A stretch of DNA of 40,534 nucleotides, taken from assembly GCA_947463135.1 (NCBI GenBank), contig CANHTA010000009.1:1-40534 (forward strand), read 5' to 3'. Each line of letters begins with the position of its first letter. Positions within the stretch are counted from its first letter, which is position 1. Source of the stretch: Gemmatimonadota bacterium (GTDB lineage Bacteria; Gemmatimonadota; Gemmatimonadetes; Gemmatimonadales; Gemmatimonadaceae). Below are positions 40,317-40,534 of this stretch, piece by piece. The notes under the pieces were generated by a model that saw only the letters and a program-made list of their open reading frames with translations, had not been told where the DNA came from and searched no databases. A program made the translations under genes and the position numbers.

Positions 40317-40534
40317 CCGCCCGCCACGGGCGGAATGAGCGCCACTTCATCACCAACCTGCACGGCAACCTCCTCACTCACCCAGACACGATTCACGGCA
40401 ACAAGGGGAACCGCAGGCAGCCGGTCTCCTCCCGGCATCGTCCGGATGACGCGGATGACATCGGCCACGGGGCACGGGGCATCCAGAGGCACGTCGAGAC
40501 ACCGCGTGCCAAAGCTATCGGCGTAGGAGGCGAA
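40313..40534 (-). CDS. moaD: Molybdopterin synthase sulfur carrier subunit, 5' end beyond the window
   Basis: MoaD is a ubiquitin-like protein that carries sulfur as a C-terminal thiocarboxylate. The last 73 residues are visible, and a few N-terminal residues lie beyond the right edge. It ends in the diagnostic VALIPPVAGG, whose terminal Gly-Gly is the thiocarboxylate site, preceded by a VAVNRVWVSE beta-grasp strand. The stop overlaps the moaE start (ATGA, 40313-40316), so the three moa genes are tightly coupled. Confidence 0.92.
   Translation of the reverse strand, partial: FASYADSFGTRCLDVPLDAPCPVADVIRVIRTMPGGDRLPAVPLVAVNRVWVSEEVAVQVGDEVALIPPVAGG

Overview
The window reads as a piece of the core chromosome of a GC-rich, respiring bacterium. 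No tRNA, rRNA, insertion sequence, CRISPR array or phage gene was seen. The best guess at lineage is Gemmatimonadota. This is an inference from gene content (futalosine-type menaquinone genes, a Bacillus-type sdhCAB, a complete 14-gene nuo operon, a UPF0182 protein and few strong Shine-Dalgarno sites), not from a marker gene. All genes but one (dcd) are on the minus strand, so transcription runs from high to low coordinates.

Layout, right to left in the direction of transcription. (1) moaD-moaE-moaA, molybdopterin cofactor synthesis, each pair overlapping by 4 bases; moaD is cut by the window edge. (2) mdh, malate dehydrogenase, with its own terminator. (3) sdhC-sdhA-sdhB, menaquinone-type succinate dehydrogenase, ending in a strong terminator. 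(4) A small unit with a diheme cytochrome c resembling thiosulfate dehydrogenase TsdA and a Tat-exported DsrE-like protein. (5) dcd on the plus strand, divergent from (6) nuoA-B-C-D-E-F-G-H-I-J-K-L-M-N, a complete complex I operon with tight or overlapping junctions. (7) A phosphomannomutase/phosphoglucomutase and a large UPF0182 membrane protein. (8) sucC-sucD, succinyl-CoA synthetase. (9) A PTS-EIIA-like/CBS fusion protein and ndk. (10) yceD-rpmF-plsX-fabH-fabD-fabG-acpP-fabF, the classic ribosomal protein L32/fatty acid cluster. (11) mqnE-mqnA-mqnC-ispF, futalosine-pathway menaquinone genes and one isoprenoid gene, with ispF running off the left edge.

Functionally the window joins three TCA cycle steps (sucCD, sdh, mdh) to NADH and succinate oxidation into a menaquinone pool (nuo, sdh), and to synthesis of that quinone (mqn genes for the ring, ispF for isoprenoid precursors) and of membrane lipid (plsX, fab). 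The least ordinary items are a radical-SAM MqnE with a CX5CX2C cluster motif where CX3CX2C is usual, the TsdA-like/DsrE-like exported pair, and the EIIA-CBS fusion. I did not find an obviously new multi-gene system.

No stretch longer than 300 bases lacks a gene. The largest intergenic regions are about 31727-31997 (divergent nuoA/dcd), 38661-38856 (upstream of mdh) and 13268-13401 (upstream of sucC).
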